In this document: piece by piece, positions 17,417 through 29,115 of the stretch | Position numbering within the stretch: the first letter of the stretch is position 1 | Layout: each line of letters begins with the position of its first letter | NCBI GenBank assembly: GCA_902562835.1 | Contig: CACEUX010000001.1 | Coordinates: 54,626-118,625, forward strand | Source: an uncultured Fidelibacterota bacterium | Lineage (GTDB): Bacteria > Fidelibacterota > Marinisomatia > Marinisomatales > UBA1611 | DNA: 64,000 bases | Direction of reading: 5' to 3' | Program-made: the position numbers and the translations under genes | Notes under the pieces: model-generated | Told to the model about the DNA's origin: nothing | What the model saw: the letters and a program-made list of their open reading frames with translations, nothing else | The model's database searches: none

Positions 17417-19432
17417 TTGCATCAGGGCCAAACAGACCAGCTTGAGTATTACCTCTCGTCTCTTGATGAGTTAGGTGAGGTTTTAATTAATGCTGACCGA
17501 GCTCGGTCAGTCGGGTCAGGAATTTTAAGATTGACCCTTGGAACAATCATGGCGTCGAAAGGCGCTATTTTTTTATATAACAACAATGAAAACAAACTAT
17601 CCTTTTTATCTACAAAGGGTGTAGAAACAGAAGAACCAATTACTCCATCAAAAGTTCTTTTAAGTTCTTTTAAGAAATATAAACATGACCATGCCCTTTT
17701 GGTTGGTGATGAAAAATGGATTACTGGTCGTTTTAAAAAATATTCAACGAAGTTAAAGACAAAAGCTATCCTACCTCTTTACCACAAAGAAAACCTACTA
17801 GGTCTTCTCTGTGTAGGTGAAAAATTTATGGGAGAAACCTATACAAAAGTTGATCTGAAAATATTAGAGATTATTGCCAACCACCTAACAAAGGCTCTTT
17901 ATAATTACCAATTAATTGATGATGTAGAAGAGAAAAAAACTGAATTAAACCTAAAGCTTCTTGAGCTTGAAACCCTTTTTGATATAAGCATCGCAATTAG
18001 CTCAGTTTTAGATGTGGACGAATTAGGAGAAGAGGTACTGTGGAGGTCTGTTGGAATCTTAAATGCTTCTAAGGGTTTAATGCTTATTCAGAAAGAGAGC
18101 AGCCCTATTCTTGAGCCTGGTGCAAATTTTAACTGGGGTGGGGATATGCCACTGCTTTCAAAAAAGCTTGCAACGTTTAAACAAATACAAGAAACAAACA
18201 AGGGGGTTATTTTCTCAAGCGACACTCAAAGCACAATCCAAAAGAAACTCAAAGAGAAAAACCTTATTCTTGCGCCGCTTAAGGCAAAAGAAAAAACGCA
18301 AGGCTATATGATGTTGTGCGACAAGGAAACAAGAAAGGGGGTTCAACCATTCACCGATATGGACCTTGATCTTTTAACGGCCCTTTGTAACCAGGCTGCT
18401 GTTGCAATGGATAACGCCAAGCTTTTTAGGGAAATAACAAAAGAGAAACAGTTTAATGAAAGTATCTTGGGAAGCATCGCGACGGGGGTTATAACACTAG
18501 ACACCCTTGGTGAGATTGATTCAATTAATACAGCGGGGCTAAACATTTTAAAAACAGATAAAGAAAAAGTAGTGGGAAATCACTACATGTATCTTTTTGA
18601 AAAAGATGAAGAAATATTAGAACTAATAATGCTTTCTGAAGCAGAAAACGAAACCAAATCTGAACAGAACATATCCCTGCGAACAGTCTCCGAAGATACG
18701 ATTATAAATATTTCTGTCGCTCCACGCATAGACCCAGAGGGAAACAAGCAGGGGCTGGTTCTGGCAGTCGAAGATATTTCAGACGTTAGCAAAGTTAAAA
18801 ACACATTTAAAAGATATGTTTCAAAACAGGTTGTCGATGAGTTGTTGGATGACGATGCAAAACTAAACCTGGGCGGCGAACAACGCGAGGTTACGATTCT
18901 ATTTACAGATATAAGAGGTTTTACATCAATGTCTGAAAACATGAAGCCAGAAAGAGTTGTAACAACGCTCAATGAATATTTTTCTGATATGATTGATATT
19001 GTTTTTAAAAACAACGGGACTCTTGATAAAATAATTGGAGATGAGTTAATGGTGTTATATGGCGCGCCACTATCGGGAAGCGATGATACAAACAGGGCGG
19101 TTCAGACAGCAATTGAAATGCAGGAAAGAATTAAACAGCTAAACCTTGAAAGAAAGAAAAGAAAAGAGCTCCCGATTTTGGTGGGGGCCGGTATTAATAA
19201 TGGTTTAGTGGTTTCGGGCAATATAGGATCTCGGGACATGATGGACTATACAGTAATTGGGGACACTGTAAATGTCGCATCAAGGTTATGTGCTGCTGCA
19301 GGACCAGGGGAAATACTTGTATCTAAAACGGTCTACGAGGAGGCAAGTGCAACATATTCCTTTTCAACTCTTGACCCCATAAGGGTTAAGGGCAAAGCGA
19401 AAAAGGTCCCAGTTTTTCTTGTAAAAGACTAA
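17417..19432 (+). CDS. GAF-GAF-PAS class III adenylate cyclase
   Basis: A 671-residue soluble signalling protein. Two GAF domains (about 25-165 and 185-330) are followed by a PAS domain (about 340-455; SILGSIATGVITLD) and a class III cyclase domain (about 485-665). Metal aspartates lie in ILFTDIRGFTSM and DKIIGDELMVLYG, the latter also carrying the substrate lysine. VIGDTVNVASRL supplies the aspartate expected for adenine and the catalytic Asn/Arg. It therefore looks like an active cAMP-forming enzyme. Start is a TTG; the ATG 10 bases earlier is in another frame that ends quickly. It shares an operon with the kinase/antagonist pair. No cAMP receptor is in the window. Confidence 0.92.
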   Translation: MHQGQTDQLEYYLSSLDELGEVLINADRARSVGSGILRLTLGTIMASKGAIFLYNNNENKLSFLSTKGVETEEPITPSKVLLSSFKKYKHDHALLVGDEKWITGRFKKYSTKLKTKAILPLYHKENLLGLLCVGEKFMGETYTKVDLKILEIIANHLTKALYNYQLIDDVEEKKTELNLKLLELETLFDISIAISSVLDVDELGEEVLWRSVGILNASKGLMLIQKESSPILEPGANFNWGGDMPLLSKKLATFKQIQETNKGVIFSSDTQSTIQKKLKEKNLILAPLKAKEKTQGYMMLCDKETRKGVQPFTDMDLDLLTALCNQAAVAMDNAKLFREITKEKQFNESILGSIATGVITLDTLGEIDSINTAGLNILKTDKEKVVGNHYMYLFEKDEEILELIMLSEAENETKSEQNISLRTVSEDTIINISVAPRIDPEGNKQGLVLAVEDISDVSKVKNTFKRYVSKQVVDELLDDDAKLNLGGEQREVTILFTDIRGFTSMSENMKPERVVTTLNEYFSDMIDIVFKNNGTLDKIIGDELMVLYGAPLSGSDDTNRAVQTAIEMQERIKQLNLERKKRKELPILVGAGINNGLVVSGNIGSRDMMDYTVIGDTVNVASRLCAAAGPGEILVSKTVYEEASATYSFSTLDPIRVKGKAKKVPVFLVKD

Positions 19433-19576
19433 GGCATCCTTTCTAACAAACTATATTTTTAAATCAAAATAGGACTTAAAAACCTTTTTAATAAAAGTAC
19501 CAATTTGGTATTTTTGATATGACCAGTAGCATAAAAAAAGTTAGCGTTGAAGACTGGTCTTATAGTTATTTCTTAC

Positions 19577-20689
19577 ATGAGATTTTCTACATCCAAAACC
19601 GAACTTCAGCAGGCCTTACAAAAGTTATCAAAGGCCTCCCCAACAAGATCCACCCTACCGATACTTGGTTGTGTTTTAATTGAGTCAAAAGAGGAAAAGA
19701 CAACACTAAGAGCAACTGACTTGGAACTAACCATTGAGGTTGAAATACCTTCTAGCCTTGAAGAAGGTGGCATTACAGCGCTTCCTTTAAAAACGCTCTT
19801 AGACATAACCAGTGAGTTGCCAGAGGCCAGGCTAACCATAACCGTTGATGAAAAAAACAAGACAACCATTGAAACAGACCTTGGTAAATATGACCTAATG
19901 GCCAAGTCGCCAGAAGAGTTTCCGGCTACACCAAGTCAAAAATCACCCCAAAAAATGTCTATTCCAGGAAAAACCCTGAAAGATATAATAAACACAACAG
20001 CTTTTGCCGTTAGCAAAGACGAGCTTAAACCAGCATTAACCGGTGTCCTCTTTCGAGTTTCTAGGTCAGCAATTTCAGCTGTGTCTACAGATGGCCATAG
20101 ACTTGTTAAACACACTCGAACAGACTATGGGTCTGACAGTTTTGAAGGAGATTTAATAGTTCCAAAGAAATTTTTATCTTATATGTCTTCCCAAACTTTA
20201 GAAGACGATGTCGAGTTGTATATTGCAGAAAGTCACCTTGGTGCAAGGGTTGGGAACGACCACGTTCTGACAAGGGTTATTGATGAAGCTTTTCCAAATT
20301 ATGAGAGCGTTATACCAAAAGAAAACAATAAAAGACTCAAAATTGAAAAGGAATCCCTATTAGGCTCAATTCGAAGAGTTGCAATCTTTTCAAACAAAGC
20401 AACCCACCAAGTTGCCCTGTCTTTAAGTAAGGACCTATGTCTCATCTCTACAGAAGACCCAGAAAAATCTTCAAAAGCACAAGAGACAATCAAGGCAGAA
20501 TATGACGGAGACCCTATTACAATTGGTTATAATGCAGAATACTTAAAAGATATTGTTACCCACACACAAGGGAAGGTAGTAGTGGTTGATTTAAGCACCC
20601 CTGTTGGTGCCGCACTCTTTAGTCCCGTTGAGTTAGAAGAACACACAGAAAGCATCATGCTTCTTATGCCCATTCGACTCAATGATTAA
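19577..20689 (+). CDS. dnaN: DNA polymerase III subunit beta (sliding clamp)
   Basis: A 370-residue clamp with three repeated domains. Typical segments are FSTSKTELQQALQKLSKA and LPILGCVLIES in domain I, TAFAVSKDELKPALTGVLF in domain II, and the C-terminal end SIMLLMPIRLND. I chose the ATG at 19577, which aligns with the usual clamp start. The upstream codons from 19547 would add ten residues not expected in the family. It starts a run dnaN-recF-DciA-like-gyrB-gyrA, the normal origin gene order except that dnaA is missing from its head. Confidence 0.98.
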   Translation: MRFSTSKTELQQALQKLSKASPTRSTLPILGCVLIESKEEKTTLRATDLELTIEVEIPSSLEEGGITALPLKTLLDITSELPEARLTITVDEKNKTTIETDLGKYDLMAKSPEEFPATPSQKSPQKMSIPGKTLKDIINTTAFAVSKDELKPALTGVLFRVSRSAISAVSTDGHRLVKHTRTDYGSDSFEGDLIVPKKFLSYMSSQTLEDDVELYIAESHLGARVGNDHVLTRVIDEAFPNYESVIPKENNKRLKIEKESLLGSIRRVAIFSNKATHQVALSLSKDLCLISTEDPEKSSKAQETIKAEYDGDPITIGYNAEYLKDIVTHTQGKVVVVDLSTPVGAALFSPVELEEHTESIMLLMPIRLND

Positions 20690-20710
20690 TTATGAGCAGA
20701 CCAAGCGCTT

Positions 20711-21810
20711 TTGTCTATATCAACCCTTTATCTTTCTTCCTTTCGTAACCACAAAAATAAGGAATTTGACTTTTGCAAAGGGGTAACGGTGTTTTGGGGA
20801 GATAACGGCTCTGGAAAAACCTCTGTTTTAGAGGCAATACACACCCTTTCTATTGGTAAAAGTTTTAGGACGCACAGACAAAAAACACTGATCAGAAACG
20901 GTGATAAACGCTTCGTTTTAAAAGGAACTTTTTTCTCTGGGGGTAGGAGCGACACTGTTGCCGCCCAGTATGATTTGGTTTCTGGTCAAAAAATCAAGCT
21001 AAATGGAAAGCTTATATCTAACAGGAAAGAATTAATAGGAAAAAACAGCGTTGTTGTCCTTTCTCCGGAAGAACAGAGCATAACGAAAGGTGGCCCGGAA
21101 AATAGGCGGCAATTTTTTGATAAAGTTTTCTGTGTAACAGACACCACATATTTAGACACGCTTCAGAAATATGGCCGCGTTATAAAACAGCGCAACGCTA
21201 CAATTCAAGGAATAAACGAAGGCAAAACGAGCCTTAGGGAAATAGAAAGCTGGAACGAGCAACTGTCGCAGGTAGGGGCCTTGCTTTGGGCAAAACGAGC
21301 TGAATTCATGAGGGGTTTTAGCTTATCTCTCCAATGGCTGTTGAAGAAAAATAAAGAGCCGCTCGAAATAGACCTTCTATACATTGATAAAAAACTAGGC
21401 CCCAGTGGGTATGGTGAAGAACTAAAAAAAACACAGGAAAAAGACATAAGGCTTGGAAGAACGACCTTTGGCCCACATCGTGATGAAATGGGTATACAAT
21501 GGCAAGGTAAAAACCTTAGAAACCACGGTTCACAGGGAGAGCATAAACTATGCCTTGTGTTTCTAAAGCTTGCAGAAGCTGTTTATATAAAAGAAAAAAC
21601 AGGAAGGCGCCCAATATTGTTATTAGATGATCTTTTTGCAAAGCTTGACCTAGAACGGAATAGGGGATTGGTAACCCTTTTCCATATAATGGACAGAGAG
21701 TGGGAAGACACCACTCAAACAATTATCACAACAACAGATATGGTAAACCTTGAAAACAGTGGAATGTTATTAGGTCACAAAGAAGTAAAGACCCACCACC
21801 TGGAAAGAAA

Positions 21811-21823
<13 letters not shown>
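20711..21823 (+). CDS. recF: DNA replication and repair protein RecF
   Basis: A 370-residue SMC-like ATPase. Walker A is GDNGSGKTS (30-38), preceded by LSSFRNHKN, the standard RecF beginning. The family block VVVLSPEEQSITKGGPENRR follows, then the signature and Walker B region with SQGEHKL and ILLLDDLFAKLD. RecF loads RecA at gaps with RecO and RecR. It starts at TTG 21 bases after dnaN; the ATG at 20692 is in another frame and stops quickly. Its end overlaps the next gene by 13 bases. Confidence 0.97.
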
Positions 21824-24050
<2,227 letters not shown>

Positions 24051-24067
24051 AACTCGGGGAGTATTAA

Positions 24068-26563
24068 ATGGTTGATTTTAATAGAGACAACACCCTTCCA
24101 AGGGATATTGTTGATGAAATGAGAGAAAGCTACCTCAATTACTCTATGTCTGTAATAGTTTCAAGGGCACTTCCAGATGTTCGAGACGGTCTTAAGCCCG
24201 TGCATAGAAGAATATTGTATGGCATGAGTGAGCTTGGATCAAGCTGGAACAGGCCTTATAAAAAATCTGCAAGAATAGTCGGAGATGTTTTAGGTAAGTA
24301 TCACCCGCATGGTGACAGTTCGGTTTATGATGCCCTGGTTCGTATGGCTCAAGATTTTTCTATGAGGTATGAGCTTGTGGATGGCCAAGGAAACTTTGGC
24401 TCTATTGATGGCGATAATGCAGCTGCTATGAGATACACTGAGTCTCGAATGACAAAATTGTCCAGTGAGATGCTCAAAGACCTCGATAAAGACACAGTTG
24501 ATTGGGAGCCAAACTTTGATGAAACCCTGAAAGAACCCTCTGTTTTACCTTCCTCTGTTCCAACATTGTTAATCAACGGGTCAGAGGGTATTGCTGTAGG
24601 AATGGCAACCAAAATCCCCCCGCACAACCTGATGGAACTTGTTAATGGCATTGTCGCGTTAATAGAAAAGCCCGATATTTTAACAGATGAGCTAATGGAG
24701 CATATAAATGGACCCGACTTTCCCACGGCCGGTCTTATTTTAGGGATGGATGGACTAAAGGAGGCTTATGAAACTGGTCGCGGAAAAATAAAAATGCGTG
24801 CCCGCGCTCATATAGAGTCTAATAAGAACGGCAAAGACAGTATTGTAATAACAGAGGTTGCATATCAAACTAATAAGGCTAATTTAGTTGAAAAAATTGC
24901 AGACCTGGTCAGAGATAAAAAAGTTCAAGGAATTACAGATTTAAGGGATGAATCAGATAAAGATGGTATAAGGGTTGTGATTGAAACAAAACGAGATGCT
25001 GTGCCAGAGGTGATATTAAACCAGCTTTATAAACACACACAGCTTCAGGACACCTTTGGTATTATACTCCTTGCCTTGGTAAACGGTATACCAAAAATAA
25101 TGAGCTTAAAGACCGTGCTCCAGCATTTTATAGACTTCCGCCATGATGTTGTGGTTAGGCGGACCGAGTTTGAGCTTCGAGAAGCTGAGGCCAGAGCACA
25201 TATTCTTGAGGGGTTAAAAATTGCCCTAGATAATATCGACGAGGTGATTTCAATTATCAGAGAAAGCAAAGATCCTGTCATGGCTAAAGAGGGATTGATG
25301 AATGGTTTTAATCTAACAGAGATTCAGTCCCAGGCAATTTTGGACATGAGACTACAGCGCCTTACGGGGTTAGAGGTAGATAAGGTTGTAAAAGAATATA
25401 AAGAGCTCATCCAGCACATTGCTCACTTAAGAGGTATTTTAGAAAGCAAAAGCCAACGGATGGATATTATAAAGTCTGAGCTTTTAGAGGTTCGAGATCA
25501 ATATGGAGATGAGCGTAGAACAGAAATTGTTCCTGTAGACTCTGATTTTTCAATGGAAGACATGATTGCCGAAGAAGAGGTGGTGCTAACAATTACCCAT
25601 CAAGGATATATAAAACGAACAGCACTAAACACCTATAGAACACAACGACGTGGAGGTCGGGGAGTTCAAGGCGCTATGAGCAAAGAAGAGGACTTTGTAG
25701 AACACCTTTTCATTGCAAATACTCACAACTATATGCTTTTTTTCACTGACCAAGGAAAGTGCTACTGGCTTAAGGTGTACGACATTCCTCAGGGAGGTCG
25801 CGCTGCAAGAGGAAGAGCAATTGTTAACCTTATTGGGTGTAATCCTGGTGAAAAAGTAGAGGCGTTTGTTAGTGTTAAAGAGTTTGATGATAACCACTAT
25901 ATAGTCATGGCAACGCGCAATGGGGTTGTTAAGAAAACCGTGCTATCTGCTTATGGAAAACCACGTAAGGGCGGTATATACGCAATAGAAATTCGGGAAA
26001 ATGATAAGCTTATAGAAGCAAGAATTACAAATGGACACCACGATATCCTGTTGGGTACAAGCGAAGGAAAGTCCATAAGGTTTTCCGAAAGCGACATTCG
26101 CCCAAGTGGTCGAAAGACCATGGGTGTTAAGGGAATAACACTTGGTTCTAAAGATGATCACGTTGTTGGAATGCTTGTTGTAAGAAGAGAAGGAACAATA
26201 CTTGTTGCCACCGAAAAGGGAATGGGTAAGCGCACAGACATTATTCAATACAGAACCCAGACTCGTGGTGGGAAAGGTGTAATGACCATGCGGTGTACTG
26301 ATAAAACAGGCAAAATGGTTAATATAATGGAGGTTGTTGATTCCGATGACTTAATTATAATAACAGATTCAGGCGTTTTAATGAGACAGCCCGTTGGAGA
26401 CATACGAACAATTGGGCGAGTTACACAAGGCGTTAAGCTTGTTAAGTTAGATGATGGAGCAAGTATTTCATCAATTACTAGGGTGATAAGCGAAGACGCA
26501 ACCCCCGCCAAAAACGATGATTCGACAGAAGATAAAAAAGACGAAATAACCTCCAGTGATTAA
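24068..26563 (+). CDS. gyrA: DNA gyrase subunit A
   Basis: An 831-residue GyrA. The catalytic tyrosine is in [10 protein letters not shown] (Tyr123), after the conserved [18 protein letters not shown]. The C-terminal beta-pinwheel starts around residue 505 and includes the gyrase-defining GyrA box QRRGGRG, needed for DNA wrapping and negative supercoiling, plus repeated blade motifs such as [15 protein letters not shown] and GGKGVMTM. The quinolone-region residues are GDSSVYD, i.e. Ser at the position usually linked to susceptibility. The acidic tail is typical. Confidence 0.98.
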   Translation: MVDFNRDNTLPRDIVDEMRESYLNYSMSVIVSRALPDVRDGLKPVHRRILYGMSELGSSWNRPYKKSARIVGDVLGKYHPHGDSSVYDALVRMAQDFSMRYELVDGQGNFGSIDGDNAAAMRYTESRMTKLSSEMLKDLDKDTVDWEPNFDETLKEPSVLPSSVPTLLINGSEGIAVGMATKIPPHNLMELVNGIVALIEKPDILTDELMEHINGPDFPTAGLILGMDGLKEAYETGRGKIKMRARAHIESNKNGKDSIVITEVAYQTNKANLVEKIADLVRDKKVQGITDLRDESDKDGIRVVIETKRDAVPEVILNQLYKHTQLQDTFGIILLALVNGIPKIMSLKTVLQHFIDFRHDVVVRRTEFELREAEARAHILEGLKIALDNIDEVISIIRESKDPVMAKEGLMNGFNLTEIQSQAILDMRLQRLTGLEVDKVVKEYKELIQHIAHLRGILESKSQRMDIIKSELLEVRDQYGDERRTEIVPVDSDFSMEDMIAEEEVVLTITHQGYIKRTALNTYRTQRRGGRGVQGAMSKEEDFVEHLFIANTHNYMLFFTDQGKCYWLKVYDIPQGGRAARGRAIVNLIGCNPGEKVEAFVSVKEFDDNHYIVMATRNGVVKKTVLSAYGKPRKGGIYAIEIRENDKLIEARITNGHHDILLGTSEGKSIRFSESDIRPSGRKTMGVKGITLGSKDDHVVGMLVVRREGTILVATEKGMGKRTDIIQYRTQTRGGKGVMTMRCTDKTGKMVNIMEVVDSDDLIIITDSGVLMRQPVGDIRTIGRVTQGVKLVKLDDGASISSITRVISEDATPAKNDDSTEDKKDEITSSD

Positions 26564-26565
26564 AT

Positions 26566-27249
26566 ATGGTAAACACAGAGGCACTTGAAGAAATACTTTC
26601 TAATATAAGAGCGGCCCAAAACCCCTGCCAACCTGATCACGCAGTGGAGATTGTTGCAGTAACAAAAACACACCCTTTTTCCGTAATTCAAGAGGTTTAC
26701 AATGAGGGGGTTGTCTCTATTGGGGAAAACAGGGTGCAAGAGGCTATGCAAAAATTTAGATCTTTTGAAAAAATGCCGAGTATGACAAAAAGATTTATAG
26801 GACACCTTCAAACAAATAAAGTAAAAAAATGTATTGAGCTTTTTGATACAGTAGACTCTGTTGATTCTTTAAGGTTAATAAAAAAAATATCAAACCAAGC
26901 TTTAAAGTCAAACAAAACAGTTCCTGTCCTGTTGGAAATAAACACAAGTGACGAAATGCAAAAACATGGTTTCTTAACAAATGAAATTGATGAGATGCTA
27001 AGGTGTTTTGATGAAGAGTCTGTTCGTGTAGATGGTTTAATGACAGTTGGTCCCATGACAACAGATAAAGTAAAAATCAGGGGTGCATTTAAAAAACTCA
27101 AAGAGTTGCAAACCGATCTAAACAACCGCCTTGGACATAACCAATTAAAAGAGCTCTCAATGGGTATGAGCGGAGACTATCAAATCGCAGTAGAGGAGGG
27201 GTCAACAATGGTTAGAGTTGGTAGGGCTTTGTTTGGAGCAAGGAAATAA
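26566..27249 (+). CDS. YggS-family pyridoxal phosphate homeostasis protein
   Basis: A 227-residue PLP-binding barrel protein (PLPBP/YggS). The cofactor lysine is in IVAVTKTHP (Lys34), followed by the family blocks GENRVQEA, FIGHLQTNKVKK, LLEINTSDEMQKHGF, LMTVGP and LSMGMSGDYQIAVEEGSTMVRVGRALFG. It buffers free PLP rather than catalysing a known reaction. Translation starts 2 bases after the gyrA stop, so it ends the rightward replication run. It converges with the next gene on the - strand, with 22 bases between them and no obvious terminator. Confidence 0.95.
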   Translation: MVNTEALEEILSNIRAAQNPCQPDHAVEIVAVTKTHPFSVIQEVYNEGVVSIGENRVQEAMQKFRSFEKMPSMTKRFIGHLQTNKVKKCIELFDTVDSVDSLRLIKKISNQALKSNKTVPVLLEINTSDEMQKHGFLTNEIDEMLRCFDEESVRVDGLMTVGPMTTDKVKIRGAFKKLKELQTDLNNRLGHNQLKELSMGMSGDYQIAVEEGSTMVRVGRALFGARK

Positions 27250-27271
27250 ATCAGACTCCGTATAAGTTTGT

Positions 27272-28237
27272 CTATAAACCTTCCAAGGGATCTAGCCAGG
27301 GAATAACAAAATCTAGGACCCGGCGATAACTAAGGGTTATTTGCCAGCCGCTTATTCTCTGGTCAATGTCTTCAGACTCCGTATCAGAAAGTCCACCAAA
27401 GAGAAATACAGACCTTTGGAGACCAATACCAAAACCGCCCATTTTTATATTTCTTAACACCCCACCACCAAATGACAAAATAAGCGCCCTCGAGTTAGGG
27501 GCTCTTTTCCCATTCCAGTATGCCTGGGTTGTGTGTCTTAAAAGGATGTTGCCGCTTATAGATGCGTTTATTTTCTGTATCTTTTTTGACAAAACCGTTA
27601 GGGACCCATCATAGAGTTGTGATGCTTGAAATCCATGCTCATTTTCGCCAAATGGAATCTCCGTGGTCATTGACCCGCCAACAAAGACTGGATTCGTGTC
27701 GCGTTTTTTATAGTATTGCATTTCAAGCACTCCTTTATGGGCACCTTCGCTTAGGCTAAAGTGTCGATGTTCCACCACCTCCTCTCCGCTTAAAAAGAAA
27801 GGATCAGAGGTAAGCGTGTTTTTAGATGGAAGAATGAAACCCCCGCCAAAAAAAACCCGCTTCCCTGCCCCCTGCCCATCATTAAAAAAAAGATATCGAA
27901 ACAAAACCCTAGTATCTCCAAGGATCCCTCCAGCCGCATTCACAAAGTTAGAAAGACTGCTTTCGTTTCGATGGTGAATAGTTGTGCTATCTCCATCCCA
28001 GGTCATGACCCTGTTCCCAAGGGTTTGTGATATGGTCATGTTCCAATAATTTGAGAGCCCAATGGTAACGGCAGGGGAAAGCATAACGCTAGTCAGGGTG
28101 CCACTATGGTCAAAACCTTCACCTGACCCTGGTAGAGCTTCATGCCACCAGTCTATGTGTTGGTTAGCATTGTCTAGGTTGAACATCACTTGTCCCGCCC
28201 ATAAACCTACTCCTTTATCAGAATTGCCGACCGGCAA
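27272..28237 (-). CDS. Putative envelope beta-barrel protein of unknown function
   Basis: A 321-residue protein I cannot place in a named family. It is rich in Gly, aromatic and alternating polar/hydrophobic stretches (e.g. TIGLSNYWNMTISQTLG, ALILSFGGGVLRNIKMGG, WQITLSYRRVLDF), which suggests an outer-membrane barrel like the MetA/transporter group. No signal peptide is visible. The only start is a TTG right after an in-frame stop, and two other frames upstream give only short peptides. So the N-terminus may be lost by a frameshift or lie in a leader I cannot read. A perfect 8-bp inverted repeat overlaps this start. Confidence 0.5.
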   Translation of the reverse strand: MPVGNSDKGVGLWAGQVMFNLDNANQHIDWWHEALPGSGEGFDHSGTLTSVMLSPAVTIGLSNYWNMTISQTLGNRVMTWDGDSTTIHHRNESSLSNFVNAAGGILGDTRVLFRYLFFNDGQGAGKRVFFGGGFILPSKNTLTSDPFFLSGEEVVEHRHFSLSEGAHKGVLEMQYYKKRDTNPVFVGGSMTTEIPFGENEHGFQASQLYDGSLTVLSKKIQKINASISGNILLRHTTQAYWNGKRAPNSRALILSFGGGVLRNIKMGGFGIGLQRSVFLFGGLSDTESEDIDQRISGWQITLSYRRVLDFVIPWLDPLEGL

Positions 28238-28266
28238 TGACGGGTTTCCTCATAGGGCTCATTGCC
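28233..28266. repeat. Inverted repeat over the start of the barrel-like gene
   Basis: Arms GGCAATGA (28233-28240) and TCATTGCC (28259-28266) flank 18 bases. The hairpin covers the putative TTG start of the leftward gene. No T-run follows on either strand, so it is not an intrinsic terminator; it could restrict translation or mark a rearranged end. Confidence 0.55.
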
Positions 28267-28334
28267 CATTTAAGGAAATAAATAAAAAAAAGATAGAGAT
28301 AAGATATTTCAAATTAATATTAGATTTTAATAGT

Positions 28335-28832
28335 ATGAATTTAGTGTTATACGGGTTATACCAACCAAAAAAGTACACAAGAAAAATCTCTATCCTTGGA
28401 CACACTGTTTACGATCAGGGCAATAGCGAAATGATTGTTCCAGAGGAATTTTCAGAGGTCTCAATAAACCCTCAAAGCTTTATAGGGTTGAAAAAAAAGT
28501 TTAAAATTGAGTCTATAACAATACTGGACCGGCTAAAACCAGATAATGGACCTGTGTGTGTTATGGACCACGTAAATCAATCTGGGTATAACTTTTTAAT
28601 GGGGCAGACGCCCACGTCATACCTGCCCACATTTCCTGATATGTCAAACATTTACAACCAGATCAAGAACCTTGAGGGGGTGATTGTACACACGGTCGGC
28701 CCAGGCTTGTTTAGCGGTATGGAGCCGTCTTCATTTATTGCTTCTGAGTCGGTTGGGTTGATTTCTCCAGTATGGCATTATATAGGGGTAAAGGTTTTTG
28801 CTAGAAACGATTATCCAGAAAAGTTTCGATAG
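28335..28832 (+). CDS. Purine-nucleoside-phosphorylase-like protein, short form
   Basis: A 165-residue protein resembling the core of trimeric purine nucleoside phosphorylases. VCVMDHVNQSGYNFLMG recalls the PNP segment with DHINLTG.NPL.G; PTFPDMSNIYN matches the family RFPDMS.AYD; and HTVGPGLFSGME aligns with the GP.FET substrate loop, here without the usual Glu-Thr. PNPs have about 270 residues, so the N-terminal phosphate-binding part is shortened. The frame is open further upstream, to 28062, but that extension is antisense to another gene and has no PNP character. It sits next to psuG, so a nucleoside or pseudouridine salvage role is plausible. Confidence 0.55.
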   Translation: MNLVLYGLYQPKKYTRKISILGHTVYDQGNSEMIVPEEFSEVSINPQSFIGLKKKFKIESITILDRLKPDNGPVCVMDHVNQSGYNFLMGQTPTSYLPTFPDMSNIYNQIKNLEGVIVHTVGPGLFSGMEPSSFIASESVGLISPVWHYIGVKVFARNDYPEKFR

Positions 28833-29047
28833 CGCACAAACCAGAAAGGCTCTGAAAGGTTTCTCTCCCAGGCCTCTCTTACCACAGCCCCATAAACCCA
28901 TCCCGCAAGCCACAAGGCTAAAACTGTAGGAATAACTATTTTTATAATCATAGAAAAAACAGTGAGAATCAAAATAAGCGTAAATGGGAAAATTAACAAA
29001 ATGCTCATTAATGGATACCTTGCCATTAGTTTTTGTATATGTTTCAT
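28811..29047 (-). CDS. Small membrane protein of unknown function
   Basis: A 78-residue protein with a positively charged start (MKHIQKLMARYP), a long hydrophobic block of one or two helices (about residues 13-52), and a polar Trp/Arg-rich tail (REAWERNLSEPFW). It follows psuG on the same strand by 68 bases and its end overlaps the tail of the PNP-like gene by 22 bases. I do not recognise a family. Confidence 0.55.
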   Translation of the reverse strand: MKHIQKLMARYPLMSILLIFPFTLILILTVFSMIIKIVIPTVLALWLAGWVYGAVVREAWERNLSEPFWFVRYRNFSG

Positions 29048-29115
29048 AATTCAGTCTTTTTACCGGTAACCTTCAAAAATAGTGCCAGGGGTAAACTTTG
29101 GACAAAAAGGCATAC

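Noticed and set aside
28062..28334. N-terminal extension of the PNP-like protein by 91 codons
   Set aside because: It is antisense to the barrel-like gene, of low-complexity composition, and the ATG at 28335 precedes the recognisable region.
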